Origin: Mytilus californianus
Taxonomy: Eukaryota > Mollusca > Bivalvia > Mytilida > Mytilidae
Reading direction: 5' to 3'
Assembly (NCBI RefSeq): GCF_021869535.1
Contig: NW_026262659.1
Location: forward strand, 1,302,001-1,366,000
DNA length: 64,000 nucleotides
This document shows positions 32,040 to 43,756 of this stretch, one piece after another. How positions within the stretch are numbered: position 1 is the first letter of the stretch; every line of letters begins with the position of its first letter. The notes under the pieces were generated by a model. It saw only the letters and a list, made by a program, of their open reading frames with translations. It had not been told where the DNA came from and made no database searches. The translations under genes were made by a program, and so were the position numbers.

Positions 32040-32548
32040 GAACTCGGTGTTAGTAACTGGGAGTACTCTCAGATCTGTACTTGGAGTCTTTTTTGTTGTG
32101 GGATGTATAAATAGCCACCACGTCTTGTAGTGTGTTTTTGTTAGATGTCTTTCTGCTTTGTATAAATCTGATGAGTTAAGCCCTTTTCACATCAATATCC
32201 CAGGTAAGGAGGTGGGTTCGGCACCACAAACTACTAGTCTAGCCCCACCACATCTTGTACATTTGTATGTGCCTGTCCCATGTCATGAGCCTGTAATTCA
32301 GTGGTTCAGTTTGTCGTTTGTTGCTGTGTATCATATTTTGTTTTTTTTGTTCTTTGTTTTATATATAAATTAGTCTGTTAGTTTTCTTGTTTGAATTGTT
32401 TTACAAATTTGTCATTTTCATTTGGGGTCTTTTATTATAGCTGACTATATGGTATGGGGTTTGCTCATTGTTGAAGGATGTACAGTGACCTATAGTTGCT
32501 AACTTTGATGTCATTTGATCTCCGATGGAGAGTTGTCTTTTCTCATGA
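32040..32548 (+). repeat. Family C copy, 5' truncated
   Basis: Shares GAGTACTCTCAGATCTGTAC, GTCCCATGTCATGAGCCTG, AATTCAGTGGTT, ATTTGGGGTCTTTTA and TTTGCTCATTGTTGAAGG with the complete copy at 43110. It stops short of the usual CACATCTTCT end. Confidence 0.7.
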
Positions 32549-32794
32549 GTGTAAACAATACATATAAAGAATGTTATCCTGCATTTTTTTTAGTTGAAAT
32601 ATCTGTCCTGCCAGTTTATTTTTCACTTTTTTTCGGTCCTGGCTTTTATTTTTTTACTCAAAACTCCTGTCCCACATTTTTTCAAATTTTGTCAAAGCCC
32701 CCTTTCCCATAAAAATCATATGGTAGCTCCCTAAACAACAGTGGAGTGATTTTAAAATAATGGGGCGTTTTGCCAATGGCAATTGGGTGAGTTG
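32549..32794. other. No gene; small shared repeat
   Basis: AAAATCATATGGTAGCTCCC at about 32714 recurs at 37928 after a poly-C run. Otherwise unremarkable. Confidence 0.4.
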
Positions 32795-33137
32795 ACTTGC
32801 CGGTACCTCAAATGACCGAATAACACCGTTATTATCCGAATAACACTTGTAATGACCGAATAACACTTGAAATTTTAATATTAGCACATATTGGTGACTT
32901 TTAAACATTGATTATTGAATATTAGTATATTACAAATGTATTTTATAGCTTAAAAATGATATATAGAAAGCAGGTAAATTCATAAAGATCATTATAAATA
33001 TAGTGTGTACATCCAACATGGCAGTGTTGGCAAAAACCCGGGTTTTATGAGTATTGCCCAGCCCAGTGGGAAATACTGGGAAAACCAGGGTTTTACTGGG
33101 TAATGCTGGGCAATACTGGGTGATATGAAATACTGGC
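32795..33137 (+). repeat. Left arm of a distant inverted repeat pair
   Basis: Two blocks. The outer has three GACCGAATAACAC words whose CCGAATAAC starts (32816, 32836, 32856) are exactly 20 bp apart, then AATATTAGCACATATTGGTG. The inner has GTTGGCAAAAACCCGGGTTT and repeated ACTGGG words ending near GGGTGATATGA. The same two blocks appear in the same outside-to-inside order, reverse complemented, at 47462-47712. Confidence 0.75.
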
Positions 33138-34379
33138 CTGATTTTTAAAAGGGATTCAGTGATTTATCACAAATGCAATACATTAAAGTCAAAGAATTCA
33201 ATTTGTTTTTTTTTTAATCAATATAACTAAAATTAACAATTGTAAGGAAAGTTACTTTTAAACATTTTTTGTTCATTAATAAACATGTTTACTTAGTTTT
33301 AGCATATGTTTATGTACATCACTTATTAATAAGTAATTATTCAGATTATCATGATTATAATACAGATTTGTTTATACAACAATAATCATCCTTTTGATTT
33401 CTATAAGTGTTCAAGGCCTCTCCCCTTAGGCTGTTTATTTAGCAATATAATTGTTTAACAATTAAAATTTACAATTAAACAAAGCCTGGAAATTAAAAAG
33501 GTATCCTGAAATGTCCAAATCTTGTATTCTGCCTACATATATAGAATTAGTGGAGAAAAGTAAGAAATTGAATTTTCAATCTTCAGGAATGACTCTCAAT
33601 GGTTATCTGAATAAAATGTATTTATTTAGTTATAATACAAGTGTGGACACAGATCAGTGTGGACAGTATGATTGGATGTTTGACAGTGTTTTATATGACA
33701 AAAGGAGTTCTATGTTTTATGTTTTCTATGTATTAACTGTGTTGCACAATGACAGCCAACATGAGCATTAGGGGTGTTGTTTATGTAATATTTAGTTTTT
33801 TATGTTCAACAGATACTAATTGCATTAATCACCAAATGATTATGATAGAATATATATGTTCCACATCTTTGATTTTGGATACATTTTGTAGCTAGGAGAG
33901 GAACACATAATAGGTTCATTTTTTTCTTAATGTGATTTTTTTTTATATGGGAGATGGTATCTGAGAACATGTATTTGCTTACTATTTGTATGGTTCTATT
34001 TATATTACTTTGTGGGGGATTGTCAGTATCATAAGTAAAAGATTTCGGTTAAATGTGGAAATTGTTTCTCAGTTTAGAAGACATTTAATGTTTTTTAGTA
34101 ATGACAATGCCTGACATGATGATTGGGACTAGATGAGCTAGAAAGTGAATTTCTGTGTTAATTTTCATTAATTCTTTGAAAATATCTCCTCCAAAGCTGG
34201 TCAAAGCAGAAAAAAGTTTTGACCAGTATGAAAATGATATCAACAAAAGAATTTGTGAGCATGCTTCAAAGACTCATAACTAACTACAGAAATCATATGA
34301 TAAAATGTCAAGTGGATATTATGAACATCTACTTAATATGTCTAAATATCTAAAAATAGTATTCAATATGAAAAAGCTA
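33138..34379. other. AT-rich stretch without supported gene
   Basis: An 86-codon ATG frame at 33511-33771 exists but has no motif, signal peptide or known family pattern that I recognise. I do not annotate it as a gene. Confidence 0.4.
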
Positions 34380-34996
34380 TTGCAAAAGTGTGTGTAAGTT
34401 TTATAACATTTGGAAGTCAGAGAACGGAAACGAAAAATTCAGCAATTTTTATGTTTATAAAGGGACATAACTCAAGAATGGTAAAAGTGTTGCCACCAAA
34501 TTTCGTACTTAATCTGTATTATGTAGTAATAAGCATTGTGTATAAGTTTCATAACATTTGGTTGAGGCAAACTAAAATAAGAGAACGGAAATGAAAAATT
34601 CAGCAATTTTTCCATTTGTAAAGGGGCATAACTCTAGACCGGTAAAAGTGACACCACCAAAATTCAAACTGGATCTGTGTTTTGTGGTAATAAGCATTGT
34701 GTAAAAGTTTCATAACATTTGGTTGAGGCAAACTAAAGTTAGAGAACGGAAATGATAAATTCAGCAATTTTCCATTTGTAAAGGGGCATAACTCTAGAAC
34801 GATAAAAGTGACGCCACCAAAATTCAAACTTGATCTGTGTTTTGTGGTAATAAGCATAATGTGTATAAGTTTCATAACATTTGGTTGAGGCAAACTAAAG
34901 TTAGAGAACGGAAACCAACGGAAACCAATTTTGGGACGTACGTACGTACGTACAAGGGTAAAACTTAATGCCCTCTCCGATACGGCTGGGCATAAT
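34380..34996 (+). repeat. Family F copy, left-truncated
   Basis: Three or so core units matching 29400-30420 (GGGGCATAACTCTAG, ACGCCACCAAAATTCAAACT, ATTTGGTTGAGGCAAACTAA), then a GTACGTACGTACGTACAAGG microsatellite and a decayed terminus near GGCTGGGCATA. Confidence 0.7.
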
Positions 34997-36275
34997 AAAG
35001 TGTAACAAAAGAACCTAGCATCATATTGCTAGTAGCGCCAGTAGCATTGTTTGGTGAATTTGTGCTTCTTTATTTTAGTTTGGCTAATGGAAAAAAAATG
35101 TTTGGTTCAAATCTAAATAAAATGCTTTTATCTCCCTATTACTTACATTGTTCATAGAATGGATACCACTTTGACAATTCCTTGTACATGAGAGTTGTCT
35201 GTCAAATCTTTATTTCACAAAGAATGAATTGCATAACAATGAACTGAGCTCAAAGCAAAGCACTTGAATAATACACTTAGACAATGAGCTCAATCCAGTG
35301 ATATACTTTGTACTACAGGTCCATCATGAACATCCTACTGGCCAAAACCATATCTCACAAACATGCCATACTACATGGTTGGATCAGAAGTCCTGAAAAA
35401 GACATGAACTTTACTAACATATTTTAAGTATATACACCGGTTAAAACTTTCACAAATTTGTGGTAAAATTATTCAGTATCTAGCAACTATCAATCGCTTC
35501 ATGCACAAATTGATATAGGTTGAGTACCCCTCTGTCAGAAATAAGAACATACCTCCACCTAATTTTAGTTAACTGATGAAGAAACATTCAAAATTATAAA
35601 ATGTTATCTAATAGACTAGCTGCAATGAAATCCCAGTTTTCTTAAATGGTAGGTGGAACCTAAAACTCAAAAGATTTTAAACTATGCATTTTAAATATTG
35701 CAAATATACATGCAATAATAATTCTCAAAAATTCGCTATATTTTTCCTCATTTTGTCTTTTGTTCGAGACTGTATATTGACCTCTAGATGTCTTTCAATT
35801 ACATCCAGTTTGGCGTGGGTTGATGTTTGATTGTTGTACATGTTATATATCGACGTGGGATTTGTTTATATAAATTAGGCTTGAAATAATTTTGGTTAAC
35901 TGAAATCCTTTAACTTACTTCTAAATTAATGTTAATACTGAGGGAAAAAATTACATTGCTAAATAACCACTTTAAAACACATGCAAACTTTTTGAGAGGA
36001 AGGCATAATGCATGTAACATCTATTAGATCTTTTTTAAACCATTCTAAACTACTGATAAGTGATAAAGTTTGTTAACTGTTAGTTACTTACCTTCAAAAA
36101 GGGGGTTGCATTCACTTTACTACATATACATATAAATATAATCAACAATACTGAGTGCAACACCTAGGATAAATAGAGGATTTTTTTGTAAGAATAGTTG
36201 CTGAAATAAGCAGGCAATATTCAAAGTAGAATAAAAAATATTACAGGACTATGTTTTAAAGTAATAAGCATTGTG
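34997..36275. other. No gene recognised
   Basis: AT-rich non-coding sequence with no repeat boundary that I can define. Confidence 0.45.
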
Positions 36276-36520
36276 CAGGGCTCACGTTACCATGCTACTG
36301 GGGCGACAAAGTCGCTTTCCCCGGTCGCCACTTCGCTTTGACCGACCTTCAAAAGCGAAATCTAGTCGCCCTGTTGTTTACGATACTCGCTTTCAGTCGC
36401 TTTCGTCATCGGCAATATTCAACATTTACCAAGTCGATGAAACAGCAATTTTTCATTTGAAAGTAAAGAAATTCAAAGACGTAAACAATTTATTTTCTTT
36501 AGGAGGTTAAAGCATTGATT
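36276..36520 (+). repeat. hAT-like terminal fragment
   Basis: CAGGGCTCACGTTACC followed by GGGCGACAAAGTCGC and GGTCGCCACTTCGC resembles the ends of hAT-type transposons (CAGGGCTC...), which often carry GGCGAC/GTCGCC words. Only one end is visible and the plus-strand frame here is not a convincing protein. Confidence 0.35.
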
Positions 36521-36649
36521 TTAAAGTTGGTTGCATGTTATTTTCATAAAGACAATTTTTTTATCACTTCTGGTACTTGTTACTCAATTGTAGATCAAAT
36601 CATTCTAACTTTCAGCGAAATAAGCTTGTTACTTCATTAGAACGTGATG

Positions 36650-37395
36650 AAATTAAAGATTTCTTGCTGTTGTGCAATACACTGTGCTGTTGCGCAATAC
36701 TTAGTAAATCTGTCGTCAGACTATAAACAAATAAAGTTCAATTAATTCCCAGTCATATTAGAAATTTATGAAACTGTAAAGGGAGCTTGCATCAATAGAT
36801 ATAAACAATTCACTTAAGTTTCATGAGAATTGCTGACAGCATTTTTGAGCTATTGTCCGAAAACTGGAAAATCACCCCTTTTTTAATGAATAAAACCCCA
36901 TAACTCAGAAATGTAAAATGTAAAATTTATAAAATTTTAATTGGAGCTTACATCAATATAGATATAAACAATTCACCAAAGTTTCATACGAACTGCTGAA
37001 AGCATTTTTGATTTTTGTCCGAAACTGGAAAATCCCCCCTTTTTTCATGAATAAAACCCTGCAACTCAGAAATGTAAAATCTAAAATATATAAAAATCGA
37101 AAGGGAACTCATGTCAATAGATATAAACAATTCACCACAATTTCTTGCAAGTTGGTGAAAGCTTTTATTGTCTGAAAACTGGAAAATCCCCCTTTTTTTA
37201 ATGAATAAAACCCCATAGCTCAGAAATGTAAAATCTAAAATTTATAAAAAACGAAAGGGAGCTCATGTCAATAGATATAAACAATTCACCAAAGTTTTCT
37301 GCAAATTGGTTAAAGCTGTTTTGAGTTAATGTCCGACATGTTGACGACGGACAGCGGTATACCATAGTACGTCCCGTAAACGGGCGTATAAAAAT
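36650..37395 (+). repeat. Family G repeat: ~165-bp tandem core with GTCCGACATG/GACGACGGACAG end
   Basis: Four or so units contain ATAGATATAAACAATTCACC, AAAACTGGAAAATC, AATGAATAAAACCCCATAAC and CAGAAATGTAAAATCTAAAA. The right end is TTGACGACGGACAGCGGTAT then CCCGTAAACGGGCGTATA, a short palindrome. Same design as families A and F. Confidence 0.65.
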
Positions 37396-37599
37396 GACAG
37401 GGTGTCATACCACACCAAAACCTTCTGAAAGAAACACTAAAGTTGGCAAACAATTTTTTTTTTTTTCATTGACAACCCTGTATAACCTTGCAGCAGTATC
37501 GAGTCTACATGCATTACCTTGTATATTTCATGTACATTGAACTTAAAAATATGTGGTCATTGTCAAAGTTAGTTATGTCAGTTATAATTTACACATTTA

Positions 37600-37900
37600 T
37601 TGAAACATGCCAAATCTGCAAACTGGGAAAGCCATCCTTTTTAACGAATAAAATCCCACAATTTATTAAATTGAAAGGGAGCTTGCATCAATAGATATAT
37701 ATAAACAATTAACCAAAGTTTCATGACAAATAACAACTGCTTAAAGCATTTTCGAGTTAATGTCCGAAAACATGGAAATCCCCCTTTTTGAATGAATAAA
37801 ACCCCTTACATTGTAACTGGATAATGTAAATTCTAAAATCCCAAAACAATCTAAAGGGAGCTCACATCAATACATAAATACAATCCCATATAACTTCATC
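37600..37900 (+). repeat. Family G fragment
   Basis: Two diverged units: GGAGCTTGCATCAATAGATA, AATGTCCGAAAACATGG and AATGAATAAAACCCC. Confidence 0.6.
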
Positions 37901-37905
37901 CTAGA

Positions 37906-37924
37906 CCCCCCCCCCCCCCCCCCC
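37906..37924 (+). repeat. C19 homopolymer
   Basis: A pure run of 19 C at the edge of the family G fragment. Confidence 0.9.
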
Positions 37925-38410
37925 TAAAAATCAAATGGTAGCTCCCTAAGTTAGCAAACAAATTATTTTATTTTTACATTGACAAACCTGTATAACCTTG
38001 AAGCAGTATTAAGTTCATGTATTATCCCGCATATTATTACATGTACATTGAACTAAAACAAATAGTGGTCATTGTCAAAATTATAGTTTACAGTTTACTT
38101 TTCCAATGCTTTCAATTTAAGATTAGGGCATTTTTGTCATTGGAATTGAGTTTTGTAGTCAGAGATTACTCTAACCTCCAACGACTGTTTTGCGACACCA
38201 GCTAGGGCAGTGGGACTTCAGCTGGTCCCATATCAGATAGATGATATTTGCCTGTCCGAAGTGGAGGCGACTGGATTCATATTAATCAAGCCTCAATTTA
38301 TTTATTTTTCTCTTCATTTAAGTAAGTTTGATCAACCTGCCACCCGTTATCTTCTCATATTTGGACAGTTTTCACATAGACCCATCAATACTGGCATTTT
38401 AGAGGGTATG

Positions 38411-39033
38411 CAGAGTTCACGAAAATGGTCGGTCCTGTCGGTCAAAATGAGGCTCGGACCAGTATTTTGAAGGCTAGTGCCGGTCCCAATGACCGATGTA
38501 AAAACGGCCGTTGTAGTGCATATTTCGGCACTTTTTTACATCGGTTATTAGATGTACCGCAACTGTTTCCAATAAGTGTTTACATCGGTTATCAGATGTA
38601 TCCGCTGCCAATTTCCGGTACTGGTTTACGGATTTATTATAAACAAACCAAAGCGGCGATCTACACGTGGCCTACTTAATTTGTCCATAGAGCCATCCCT
38701 GGCAAACAATCGGCGATTGAACCCTACAATGGAGCAAACAAATACTGTAACAGCGGAGAAAGTGATTCAGATGATGAAATGGATAGTGAAGATGACTTTA
38801 AATAAGAACAATCAGAAGACCTGAACTGGTCTTTCATTGTTAATTTGCCTGTGGGTGCGAAGAATAAAACTAATATTAATAAAGTTATTTTTCGATAAAA
38901 TATGTTATCAATTTTTTTTCAGGATAAAATTGAGAGATTTTGTAGGACTGGCTAAAATTTTGTAGGACTGACAAATAATCATGCTTTGTCGGTCCCATGA
39001 CCGACGGGTCAAAATAAGTTTTCGCGAACTCTG
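38411..39033. mobile_element. 623-bp non-autonomous DNA element, CAGAGTTCRCGAAAA ends
   Basis: The left end CAGAGTTCACGAAAA and the right end TTTTCGCGAACTCTG are inverse but for one base, and subterminal GGTCGGTC / GACCGACGG words continue the symmetry. GGTATG abuts both ends (38405-38410, 39034-39039) as a 6-bp direct repeat. CAGAG ends suggest hAT, though hAT normally makes 8-bp duplications, so the class is uncertain. Inside, one frame ending near 38804 encodes an acidic D/E/S-rich tail, possibly captured coding sequence. This is weak. Confidence 0.7.
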
Positions 39034-39043
39034 GGTATGAATG

Positions 39044-39290
39044 CCCTTTTCCGTCAGGCGTCAAACATGGTTAACATTTTACCGTGATTCTTCAACATAT
39101 CCTTATCGTAATTCGTCAGAGGTTTCAAATAATTATCGTTACCGTTATTTTTGGGGAAAAATTAATGTGATTCGTCAAAATCTGTCTATTTTTTTATCGT
39201 CTTGAAGAAAGTATTTTATCGTCATGCACCAAAAATTATCGTTAACGTCATTTGGCAGGATTTTTTACCGTTATTCGTCATGAAGGTACC
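39044..39290 (+). repeat. Block with repeated ATTCGTCA words
   Basis: ATTCTTCA, AATTCGTCAGA, GATTCGTCAAAA and TATTCGTCATGA recur with TTTACCGT or TTATCGT words between. It sits directly right of the CAGAGTTC element. Confidence 0.5.
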
Positions 39291-39784
39291 CCCATTACCA
39301 CCCTCATTTTAACTTTCACTTTATAATGTCACATGACCAACATTATGGGAACTGATTTATGCAAATGACCCTTATTCCATAGGAAAACATAATCTATATA
39401 AAACGAGCCTCAATTAGTTGATTTTTCTCTTCATTAAAGTAAGTTTAATCGACCTGCCACCCGCTATTTTCTCATATTTGGACAGTTTTCACATCGACAC
39501 ATCAACACTGGCATTTTTTTTTAACTTTAAGAGATTGTGACATGACCAACAGAAAAAGTAATTTACAATGCATTACATGTATGAGAGCTGATTTATGAAA
39601 ATGACCCTTATTCAATAGGAAAACATAATCTAACACCTTGTTCATTTATGATGCAAATAAGCTGAATGGCCGAGTGTGTTCAATTTGAAAATAAAGAGTT
39701 AAAATGCCGGAATCGCGAAAACAGATGTTGGACACCAGAGTTATCTTGGACTATGAGTATGAGTTTTGGGCAATTTATAATTAC

Positions 39785-39812
39785 GGGGGGGGGGGGGGGG
39801 GGGGGGGGGGGG
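39785..39812 (+). repeat. G28 homopolymer
   Basis: 28 consecutive G, then AGGGGGAGGGAGGG. Frames across it produce glycine runs and are not genes. Confidence 0.9.
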
Positions 39813-40544
39813 AGGGGGAGGGAGGGTTCAAGGGAAGCAAATGCTCTTTAAATTATGCATGTTTCAAAAATTGGGGAAAAATTACACAGAGAGTTGAGTC
39901 ATTTTTTTTTCAGACTTAATTCAAATAATGACTAATGTAGAATTACCTTCTAATTCTATAAAAAAAATTCACAACTACTGAACAGGAACAATCATGGTAC
40001 TTTTTTACCTATGAAACTACACTATGACATCTGTCGATGATCTGATCTGCAAAACCTACAAACAGAAATATCATCAAATAGTGAAATAAAAGATTGATTG
40101 CACCTTGTATGGATAGTTCCGACACGTGTTACATGGGGAGCCCGTTTGTTTACAAATAATAATGTCACGTGATCACGCACTGACCGTCACAAATTTGTAT
40201 CACACAATATTACTGTACTTACACAATTCACAAATGCATAACCCATTTATCTTGCGGACATGCAATGGGAATGTGCACGGTTATCAATCAAAGCACGAAA
40301 GCGCTGTAAAGGCAGTTAATTACAGGTTGTGTGTATTTTAAGTCCAGTTATATCATTATCTTGCATAGTACAGTGTACTTATCAGAGGTGGCTTTCAGTA
40401 TTTAAGATTTAGAGTTCTCTTATGATATTGAATAAGTTTTATGAATGTCATATTCTGAGCACTATATGAAGGCGATTGTTCTCACTTGTTTATGAACTAG
40501 TGCATTATGTCCAGTTTGTACCTTTTTTTTATCTATGTTTATAG
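39813..40544. other. No gene recognised
   Basis: A 71-codon frame at 40126-40341 has no family signature. Nothing else visible. Confidence 0.4.
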
Positions 40545-40830
40545 TCAAATTAGTTATCAAAGGTACCAGGATTATAATTTAATACGCCAGACGTGTGTTT
40601 CGTCTACATAAGACTCATCAGTGACGTTCAGATCAAAATAGTAATAAAGCCAAACAAGTACAAAGTTGAAGAGCATTGAGGACCCAAAATTCCAAAAAGT
40701 TGTGCCAAATATGGCTAAGGTAATCTATTCCTTGGATAAGAAAATCCTTAGTTTTTTCATTGGCAATCATAACACATCTCCTTATTTATATAATGATCTA
40801 TATTCAACGACCTCAGGTACAAAAAAAATG
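40545..40830 (+). repeat. Dispersed mussel-type repeat
   Basis: Contains AGGTACCAGGATTATAATTT, TCGTCTACATAAGACTCATC and GAGCATTGAGGACCCAAAAT, words I associate from memory with repeats common in Mytilus sequences. This supports the organism inference but is unverified. Non-coding. Confidence 0.5.
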
Positions 40831-40987
40831 TATGTAACTAAACTATGATGGGAAACCTTTGACTTCTTTCTTTATATAAACTTTTGATTTGGTACCATAG
40901 AACTATGTAGAGTAAATGTACATTGCAACATGTCAACTCCAAGCAAAATTATATTTCCAAGCATAAAGTAATTTATGAATGAAATAA

Positions 40988-42595
40988 AATGCTCCGCTGG
41001 GGTGCAGCTTGATATGACCGCAGAGGTCGAACCCTGAACAGTTGGGGCAAGTATGAACACAACATTCAAGCTTGATTCAGCACTGAATTTGGATTGTAAT
41101 TAAATATTTGACACAGAATAGGTTTCTGATACAGAATGAAAGTGGTCTAAGATACTTAAAAAAATTTAATTTACCTATTCAAACCATATCATTATTATTT
41201 GCTTTTATATATAAATCAGAAATAACCAATTTAAAATGGAAAATTTTAAAGAAAAAAAAGGAAAAAGAATCCCCCCCCCCAAATTTTTTGAACCCCCTTA
41301 TGATTCATCACCCCAAAACTCAATCCCAGCCTTCCCTTTGTGGTATGGTACCTTGCAGTACAATTTCAGAGAGATCCAAACACTTGAACACATGTTATTG
41401 TCTGGAAACTAGAAAAATGCTTGTTTTTTGGCCCCTTTTTGGTCCCAAATTCCTAAACGTTTAGGGCAATTACCCCCAAACTCAAACCCAGCTTTCCCTT
41501 TGTGATATGAAACCTTGTAGTACAATTTCATAAAGATCCATACACTTACACACAAGTTATTGCCATGAAACTAGAAAAATGCATGTTTTTTGCCCCTTTT
41601 TGGCCCCTAATTCCTAAAATTTTGAGGCAATTACCCCCAAAATCAATCCCAGCATTCCCTTTGTGATATGGAACCATGTGATACAATGTCAGAGAGATCC
41701 ATAGACTTACACACAAGTTATTGTCATGAAACTAGAAAAATGCTTGTTTTTTGCCCCTTTTTGGCCCCTAATTCCTAAAATTTGGAGGCAATTACCCCAA
41801 AAATCAATCCCAGCATTCCCTTTGTGGTATGGTACCTTGCAGTACAATTTCAGAGAGATCCATACACTTGAACACAAGTTATTGTCTGGAAACTAGAAAA
41901 ATGCTTATTTTTGGCCCCTTATTCCTAAACTTTTTGAGCAATTACCCCCAAACTCAATTCCAGCTTTCCCTTTATGATATGGAACCTTGTAGTACAATTT
42001 CATAAAGATCCATACACTTACACACAAGTTATTGCCATGAAACTAGAAAAATGCTTGTTTTTTGCCCCTTTTTGGCCCCTAATTCCTAAAATTTGGAGGC
42101 AATTACCCCTAAATTCAATCCCAGCATTCCCTTTGTGATATGGAACCTTGTGATACAATGTCAGAGAGATCCATAGACTTGCACACAAGTTATTGTCATG
42201 AAACTAGAAAAATGCTTGTTTTTTGCCCCTTTTTCCTAAAATTTGGAGGCAATTACCCCCAAAAATCAATCCCAGCATTCCCTTTGTGATATGGAACCTT
42301 GTGGTACAATGTCAGAGAGATCCATACACTTACACACAAGTTATGTCTGGAAGTTACATAAATGCTTATTTTTGGCCCCTAATTCCTTAACTGTTGGTAC
42401 CATAACCCCCAAAATCAATCCCCACTTTCCTTTTGTGGTATTGAACCTTATTTTAAAATTTCATTGAGATCCATTCACTTAAACTAAAGTTAGAGTGCGA
42501 AAACTAATGTGTCTTCGGACGACGACGCCGGACGACGACGACGCCAACGTCATACCAATATACGACCACAAAATTTTTTTTGCGGTCGTATAAAA
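40988..42595 (+). repeat. Family A element, most complete copy
   Basis: The head GCTCCGCTGGGGTGCAGCTT includes GACCGCAGAGGTCGAACCCT, which vaguely resembles a tRNA B-box. A unique ~250 bp with a C10 run follows, then eight tandem units marked by GATCC at 41373, 41535, 41696, 41857, 42007, 42168, 42319 and 42468 (periods 162, 161, 161, 150, 161, 151, 149). The end has GACGACGACG/CCAACGTCATACC and a palindrome, TACGACCACAAAA...TTTTTGCGGTCGTA. Unit size and layout match bivalve pearl/BIV160-type elements as I recall them. The 118-codon frame at 41108-41464 runs across repeat units and is not a gene. Confidence 0.75.
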
Positions 42596-42611
42596 AGTTC
42601 TTAATTAAGAA

Positions 42612-42780
42612 ATAAACTGATTCGCTGAGCGCAGCTGGATACACCCGCAGAGGTACTACCCTGAACAGCTGGGGCAAAAATGGACACAATATTCAAGCTT
42701 GATACAGGTCTGAATTTGGAATGTAATTAAATATTTGACATATTATAGTTTCTGAATAAATGTAGTCAATGAACTTGAAA
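42612..42780 (+). repeat. Family A head fragment
   Basis: GATTCGCTGAGCGCAGCTGG, AACAGCTGGGGCAAA and GATACAGGTCTGAATTTGGA repeat the head of the preceding element, so a second truncated copy lies directly behind it. Confidence 0.65.
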
Positions 42781-42814
42781 TCGGTTATATGAATTGAATT
42801 TATATTCAATTAAA

Positions 42815-43756
42815 GATTTCTTGCTGTTGTGCAATACACTGTGCTGTTGTGCAATACTTAATAAATCTGTTGCCAGACTATAAACAAATAAAGTTCAATT
42901 TCTTCTCAATGTCATATTTGAAATTTATGAAAATCAATAGGGAGATTACATCAATAGCTATAAATAATTCACCAAAGTTTCATGTGAACTGCTTAAAGCA
43001 TTTTTGAGTTGTTGTCCAAAAACTGGAAAATCCCCCCTTTTTTAATGAATAAAACCCCATAACTCAGAAATGTAAAATCTAAAATTTATAAAATTCTAAA
43101 GGGAGCTTACGGATTGATAATTTAGTCTTAGATGCAAGATTTTTTTATCAGTTGTTAGTGGCTTTGAACTAGCTGTCAGTAACTGCGAGTACTCTCAGAT
43201 TTGTACTTAGTGTCTTTTTGTTGTTTGGATGTACAACTACCCGACCATGTCCACTTGTATTTGTATTTATCCATCTGATGAGTTTAGCCTCTTTCAACTG
43301 ATTTTTATAGTTCTTTCTTATATTGTACTGTTACACCACTGTCCCAGGTTAGGGGGAGGGTTGGGATCCCGCTAACATGTTTAAGCCCGCCATATTCTGT
43401 ATGTACATGTATGTGCCTGTCCCAAGTCAGGAGCCTATAAAAGTGTAATTCAGTGGTTGTCGTTTGTTTATGTGTTGCATATTTGTTATATTTGTTCATT
43501 TTTTTTACATGTACATAAAATAGGCCGTTAGTTTTCTTGTTTGAATTCTTTTACATTGTCATTTCTGGGCCTTTGATAGCTGACTGTGCGGTATGGGCTT
43601 TGCTCATTGTTGAAGGCCGTACTGTGACCTATAGCTGTTAATTTCTGTGTCATTTGGTCTCTTGTGCATGTGTGGAGAGTTGTCTCATTGGCAATCATAC
43701 CACATCTTCTTTTTTATATTTACATCAACAGATATAAAAAATTCACCAAAGTCAAG
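42815..43756 (+). repeat. Family G copy interrupted by family C
   Basis: 42815-43109 matches 36650-36970 (TTTCTTGCTGTTGTGCAATA is shared exactly). It is interrupted in the word GAGCTTAC|ATCAA by family C and resumes at 43734 (ATCAACAGATATAAA). Confidence 0.7.
43110..43729 (+). mobile_element. Family C reference copy, 620 bp with TTAC target duplication
   Basis: Inserted into family G; TTAC precedes it (43106-43109) and follows it (43730-43733), and removing one copy restores the family G sequence. It starts GGATTGATAATTTAGTCTTA and ends CACATCTTCTTTTTTATAT. No protein is encoded and there are no obvious inverted ends. Other pieces of the family lie at 11668, 13164, 18268, 24056, 28236, 32040 and 54577, so it is the commonest repeat of the window. 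Confidence 0.8.

Larger units (their letters stand above)
38290..39633 (+). repeat. Tandem duplication, first copy split by insertions
   Basis: Copy 1 consists of 38290-38400 plus about 39295-39400; copy 2 is 39408-39633. Shared words: GACCTGCCACCCG (copy 2) versus CAACCTGCCACCCG, ATATTTGGACAGTTTTCACA, ATGACCCTTATTC, AGGAAAACATAATCTA. Between the halves of copy 1 sit a 623-bp inverted-repeat element and a 250-bp block with repeated ATTCGTCA. Copy 2 thus gives the approximate empty site. Confidence 0.65.

Noticed and set aside
36271..36510. 79-codon ORF as a gene
   Set aside because: It covers a hAT-like terminal sequence; the peptide has no recognisable feature.
39666..39919. Glycine-rich small proteins
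   Set aside because: They are produced by reading through the G28 homopolymer.
40991..41040. tRNA-derived SINE head
   Set aside because: GGTCGAACCCT is close to a B-box and GCGCAGC to an A-box, but spacing and match are imperfect and no tRNA fold could be drawn.
41108..41464. 118-codon ORF as a gene
   Set aside because: It spans the head and tandem units of family A; the similar frame at 13699-14043 (minus) shows it is repeat translation.
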